The notes under the pieces are model-generated. The model saw only the letters and a list, made by a program, of their open reading frames with translations, was not told the origin of the DNA and made no database searches. A stretch of 7,521 nucleotides of DNA from Chloroflexales bacterium (GTDB lineage Bacteria > Chloroflexota > Chloroflexia > Chloroflexales > Chloroflexaceae): the NCBI GenBank assembly GCA_013336035.1, contig JAAXUL010000368.1, positions 1 to 7,521 on the forward strand, written 5' to 3'. Positions 5,931 through 7,521 of the stretch are shown one piece after another; the stretch's first letter is position 1; every line of letters begins with the position of its first letter. Position numbers and translations under genes: made by a program.

Positions 5931-5960
5931 CAAAATGGGGGACCGTGGTCCCCCATTTTG
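5931..5960. terminator. Bidirectional intrinsic terminator, 14-bp perfect stem
   Basis: CAAAATGGGGGACC (5931-5944) and GGTCCCCCATTTTG (5947-5960) are exact reverse complements around GT. A4 on one side and T4 on the other give tails in both directions. It sits between the 3' ends of the desaturase (+) and the ferredoxin-like gene (-) and can serve both. A further GTGGG/CCCAC dyad cluster lies at 5971-5989. Confidence 0.85.
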
Positions 5961-6020
5961 AGTCTGAGCGCCCACAAGTGGGGCCCACTGTCCCTGTGCG
6001 GGGCAAGCTGCGGAAAGGTT

Positions 6021-6269
6021 TTACGGCTCGTTGGCGTTCACAGGCTCGCCCAGCCGCTGATGCACCAGGGCGATCAGCTCGCCGGGGCTAACCTGGGGGT
6101 AGTAGCTAGTCTCTAGCATTATCGCCGGCACATCGTCGCAGGCGGCGATGCACTCGAGCTCCTCGATGATCAGGTCGTTGGGGTAGGTGGCGGTGAGCTT
6201 GGCGAGCGCGCGCAGGAACTCCGGTCGGCTGCGTGCGCAGAGTCTGCAAAGTGTAAGTTGGACGGACAT
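6021..6269 (-). CDS. Small thioredoxin-fold [2Fe-2S] ferredoxin-like protein (82 aa)
   Basis: The protein has four cysteines in the order C8-x2-C11 and C40-x3-C44, in LTLCRLCAR and LECIAACDDVPAIML. The second pair and the following strand match the C-terminal cluster motif of NuoE-type and thioredoxin-like [2Fe-2S] ferredoxins (C-x-x-x-C-D-x-x-P), and VSPGELIALVHQRL is the usual last helix. The C-x2-C first pair and short length also resemble the DUF1636 metal-binding family. It probably carries electrons or senses redox state in the cytoplasm, but its partner is unknown, since no other NADH dehydrogenase or hydrogenase subunit is nearby. The Shine-Dalgarno AGGAAAGG lies 9 nt from the ATG. 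It is convergent with the desaturase gene and divergent from the hydrolase gene. Confidence 0.82.
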   Translation of the reverse strand: MSVQLTLCRLCARSRPEFLRALAKLTATYPNDLIIEELECIAACDDVPAIMLETSYYPQVSPGELIALVHQRLGEPVNANEP

Positions 6270-6353
6270 TGAGCACAGCCTTTCCTGGGGTCGTTGGTCT
6301 GCTCGCTTGCCTTCGGCACAGCGCCCGGACCTTCGGCTCGGGTAAGCTTGCGG

Positions 6354-6359
6354 TATAAT
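6354..6359 (+). promoter_or_regulatory. Perfect -10 hexamer TATAAT without a good -35
   Basis: TATAAT at 6354-6359 points toward the hydrolase gene 109 nt downstream. No TTGACA-like box is seen at 16-18 nt spacing, so it is an alternative or upstream start only. Confidence 0.3.
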
Positions 6360-6376
6360 TTGCGCGTTGCCTCACT

Positions 6377-6405
6377 ATTGTACCCACTTTGTCGAGACTT
6401 TGCAA
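6377..6405 (-). promoter_or_regulatory. Sigma70-type promoter for the ferredoxin-like gene
   Basis: On the minus strand, TTGCAA (6405-6400), a 17-nt spacer and TACAAT (6382-6377) match 4 and 5 of 6 consensus positions. The predicted start near 6370 gives a leader of about 100 nt. The leader DNA holds an imperfect hairpin with a TTCG loop region (6324-6342). Confidence 0.6.
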
Positions 6406-6455
6406 TATGTATGTGTGGATATTCACAGGAAATGTGCCCGCGACGGCGCGTGAGG

Positions 6456-6461
6456 TATAAT
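6456..6461 (+). promoter_or_regulatory. -10 element placed for a leaderless hydrolase mRNA
   Basis: A perfect TATAAT ends 6 nt before ATG 6468, so transcription starting 7 nt after the box would begin at the A of the start codon. No good ribosome site precedes the ATG and no clear -35 is visible. Confidence 0.45.
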
Positions 6462-6467
6462 AGAGCC

Positions 6468-7325
6468 ATGCCCCCCCCACGCATACGCAACGAGCAAGCC
6501 GGCCCGAGCGCCGAGCCCGCGCCGATCCTGACCTGTCGCCACGAGGCCCTGAACATGAGCTACCTGCGGGCCGGCGAGTCCGGCCCCCCGGTCGTCATGC
6601 TCCACGGCTGGGGCGCCTTCAAAGAGCTGTGGTGGAGCACGCTGCGCGGCATGGGCCGTGACCATCGCTGCTTCGCCCTCGACTTCCCGGGCCACGGCGA
6701 CTCGCCCATCGGCCACGCCGACACGATCGACGGCCTCGCCGATGCCGTGGGCGCCTTCTGCGACGAGCTGGGACTGCGCGAGATCGTGCTGATGGGCCAC
6801 TCGATGGGCGGCGCCGTAGCGGCCGAGCTGGCCCTACGCCGCCCCACGCTAGTCTGGCGCCTGGTGCTCGTGGATGCCGCCATCGACGCCCACCTGATGC
6901 CGATCTACGCCCGGATCTACCTCATCCCCACCTTCGGCTGGGGCATCCTGCGCCTCACCCAGCTGGTCGGACGCCAGATCCGGCCGATCAGCACGCTGGT
7001 CCCCCACGAGCACGGCGGCGGCTGGATCCGCCCGTGGCTGCGCCGCTCGTCCTATATGGCCCGCTTCGAGCCCGAGGGCCTGTATCGGATCTACCGCTCG
7101 CTCTTCGCGACCCAGGCCGGCCACCGCCTGGCCCTGATTGTGGCGCCTACCCTGGTCGTCTCAGGTCAGTTCGATAGCCTTGTCCCGACGGCTAACTCGC
7201 GCCGGCTGGCCCGGCTGATCCCCGGCGCCCGCTACGTCCAGATCCTCGGCGCGATGCATAACCCTATGGACGAGCGCCCCCGCAGCTTCGAGCGGGCCGT
7301 GCGGGCCTTCCTTGGCTTAACCTGA
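6468..7325 (+). CDS. Alpha/beta hydrolase fold enzyme (285 aa)
   Basis: This is a complete serine hydrolase. The oxyanion-hole motif is VVMLHGWG (about residues 42-49), the D-F-P-G-H-G-D-S segment lies at 72-79, the nucleophile elbow is GHSMGG with Ser112, the acid is in VSGQFDSLVP (Asp236), and the base is His264 in GAMHNPMDERP. The stretch LPVW-like cap region at about 140-215 is the lid. Length and motif order fit the AB hydrolase_1 family (esterases, lactonases, epoxide or dehalogenase relatives); the substrate is not predictable. Start choice: ATG 6468 keeps the first strand (CRHEALNMSYLRAG). ATG 6555 would cut it, although GAGG lies just upstream of it, and 6294 reads through the promoter. 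There is no signal peptide, so the enzyme is probably cytoplasmic. Confidence 0.9.
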   Translation: MPPPRIRNEQAGPSAEPAPILTCRHEALNMSYLRAGESGPPVVMLHGWGAFKELWWSTLRGMGRDHRCFALDFPGHGDSPIGHADTIDGLADAVGAFCDELGLREIVLMGHSMGGAVAAELALRRPTLVWRLVLVDAAIDAHLMPIYARIYLIPTFGWGILRLTQLVGRQIRPISTLVPHEHGGGWIRPWLRRSSYMARFEPEGLYRIYRSLFATQAGHRLALIVAPTLVVSGQFDSLVPTANSRRLARLIPGARYVQILGAMHNPMDERPRSFERAVRAFLGLT

Positions 7326-7337
7326 GGAAGGCCCGCA
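7300..7337 (+). terminator. 12-bp hairpin spanning the hydrolase stop codon
   Basis: TGCGGGCCTTCC (7300-7311) and GGAAGGCCCGCA (7326-7337) are exact reverse complements with a 14-nt loop that includes the TGA. No T-run follows, so it may be a pause or stability element rather than a true intrinsic terminator. It ends 7 nt before the next promoter's -35. Confidence 0.55.
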
Positions 7338-7344
7338 ATGGTGC

Positions 7345-7373
7345 TTGACAGATGGGGCGGCCCGCGGTATACT
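7345..7373 (+). promoter_or_regulatory. Near-consensus sigma70 promoter for a small RNA
   Basis: A perfect TTGACA (7345-7350), a 17-nt spacer and TATACT (7368-7373, 5 of 6) form the strongest promoter in the window. The predicted start is about 7380. No gene with a ribosome site follows before the terminator. Confidence 0.8.
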
Positions 7374-7379
7374 CCGCCC

Positions 7380-7467
7380 TCGTGAGGAGGACGCCCCCCC
7401 AGGGGTGCTCCCGGATAACCCAGGGTGTGCACTACGGCGCAGCGCTTCGGCCTGCTCCGTCTTTTTT
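7380..7467 (+). ncRNA. Putative small structured RNA, about 88 nt, family not recognised
   Basis: The unit is bounded by a strong promoter and a strong intrinsic terminator. Between them, GGACGCCCC (7389-7397) pairs with GGGGTGCTCC (7402-7411) with one bulged C and one G-T pair, around the loop CCCA. A short linker with ACCCAGGGT leads into the terminator stem. It does not look like tRNA, 6S or SRP RNA. A GTG frame at 7382 is open to the window end, but it would cross the terminator and has no ribosome site. It may be a free small RNA or an attenuated leader of a gene to the right. Confidence 0.6.
7434..7467 (+). terminator. Intrinsic terminator with UUCG tetraloop and six Ts
   Basis: ACGG-GCAG-GC (7434-7445, with one mismatch and one bulge) pairs with GC-CTGC-CCGT (7450-7460) around the stable C(TTCG)G loop, and CTTTTTT follows at 7461-7467. 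It is the clearest terminator in the window and closes the small RNA. Confidence 0.85.
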
Positions 7468-7521
7468 CGCCCACCCCGCCGTACCTTACCAACTGATGCG
7501 CGTGGATATGTCATATTTGTG

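Noticed and set aside
5253..5975. Minus-strand open frame of 240 codons opposite the desaturase gene
   Set aside because: It is antisense to a clear CrtI coding region; Val/Arg/Gly-rich shadow of GC-rich codons, and its start lies in the terminator region.
7506..7516. ATATG-T-CATAT palindrome near the right edge
   Set aside because: Eleven bases of AT-rich symmetry with no visible context; too little to call an operator.
7382..7521. GTG-started open frame running off the right edge
   Set aside because: It crosses a strong intrinsic terminator, has no ribosome site and no recognisable sequence; a leaderless start at 7382 is possible but less likely than a small RNA.

Overview
The window is GC-rich, with short operons and strong Shine-Dalgarno sites. 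It looks like a filamentous member of the Chloroflexota (Roseiflexus/Kouleothrix-like). That placement is an inference from the style of the CrtI-type desaturase and the mix of neighbours; no rRNA or other marker is present to confirm it.

Left part (1-3060), accessory in character. A Phd/YefM-type antitoxin gene runs off the left edge on the minus strand. Next comes the C-terminal piece of a V8/trypsin-like serine protease with no start and an in-frame stop just before it. Two plus-strand genes follow, coding for small cytoplasmic proteins of unknown function (173 and 279 aa). Their C-terminal ~100 residues look related (a GLY[KR] strand, then a terminal V-x-V-Y). Three perfect GC-rich hairpins are lined up between these two genes. 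Downstream lies a 21-bp tandem repeat, then a convergent gene for a small His-rich, CPxC zinc-knuckle protein.

Middle part (3060-5960), metabolic. A divergent intergenic region holds a plausible sigma70-type promoter and a perfect 16-bp palindrome at its predicted transcription start. It leads into two tandem cupin genes; the first has an intact metal site, while the second has glutamines where the family usually has His and Glu. After a small hairpin comes a full-length carotenoid desaturase of the phytoene desaturase (CrtI) family, closed by a 14-bp perfect bidirectional terminator.

Right part (5960-7521). A minus-strand gene codes for a small thioredoxin-fold [2Fe-2S] ferredoxin-like protein with a good promoter. 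It is divergent from an alpha/beta hydrolase gene whose -10 box lies 6 nt before the ATG, suggesting a leaderless mRNA. A 12-bp hairpin spans the hydrolase stop codon. It is followed by a near-consensus promoter (TTGACA, 17 nt, TATACT) and, about 90 nt further on, an intrinsic terminator with a UUCG loop and six Ts. Together these define a putative unannotated small RNA.

The least explained parts are the two-paralogue module with its hairpin array, the 21-bp repeat, and the small RNA at the right end.
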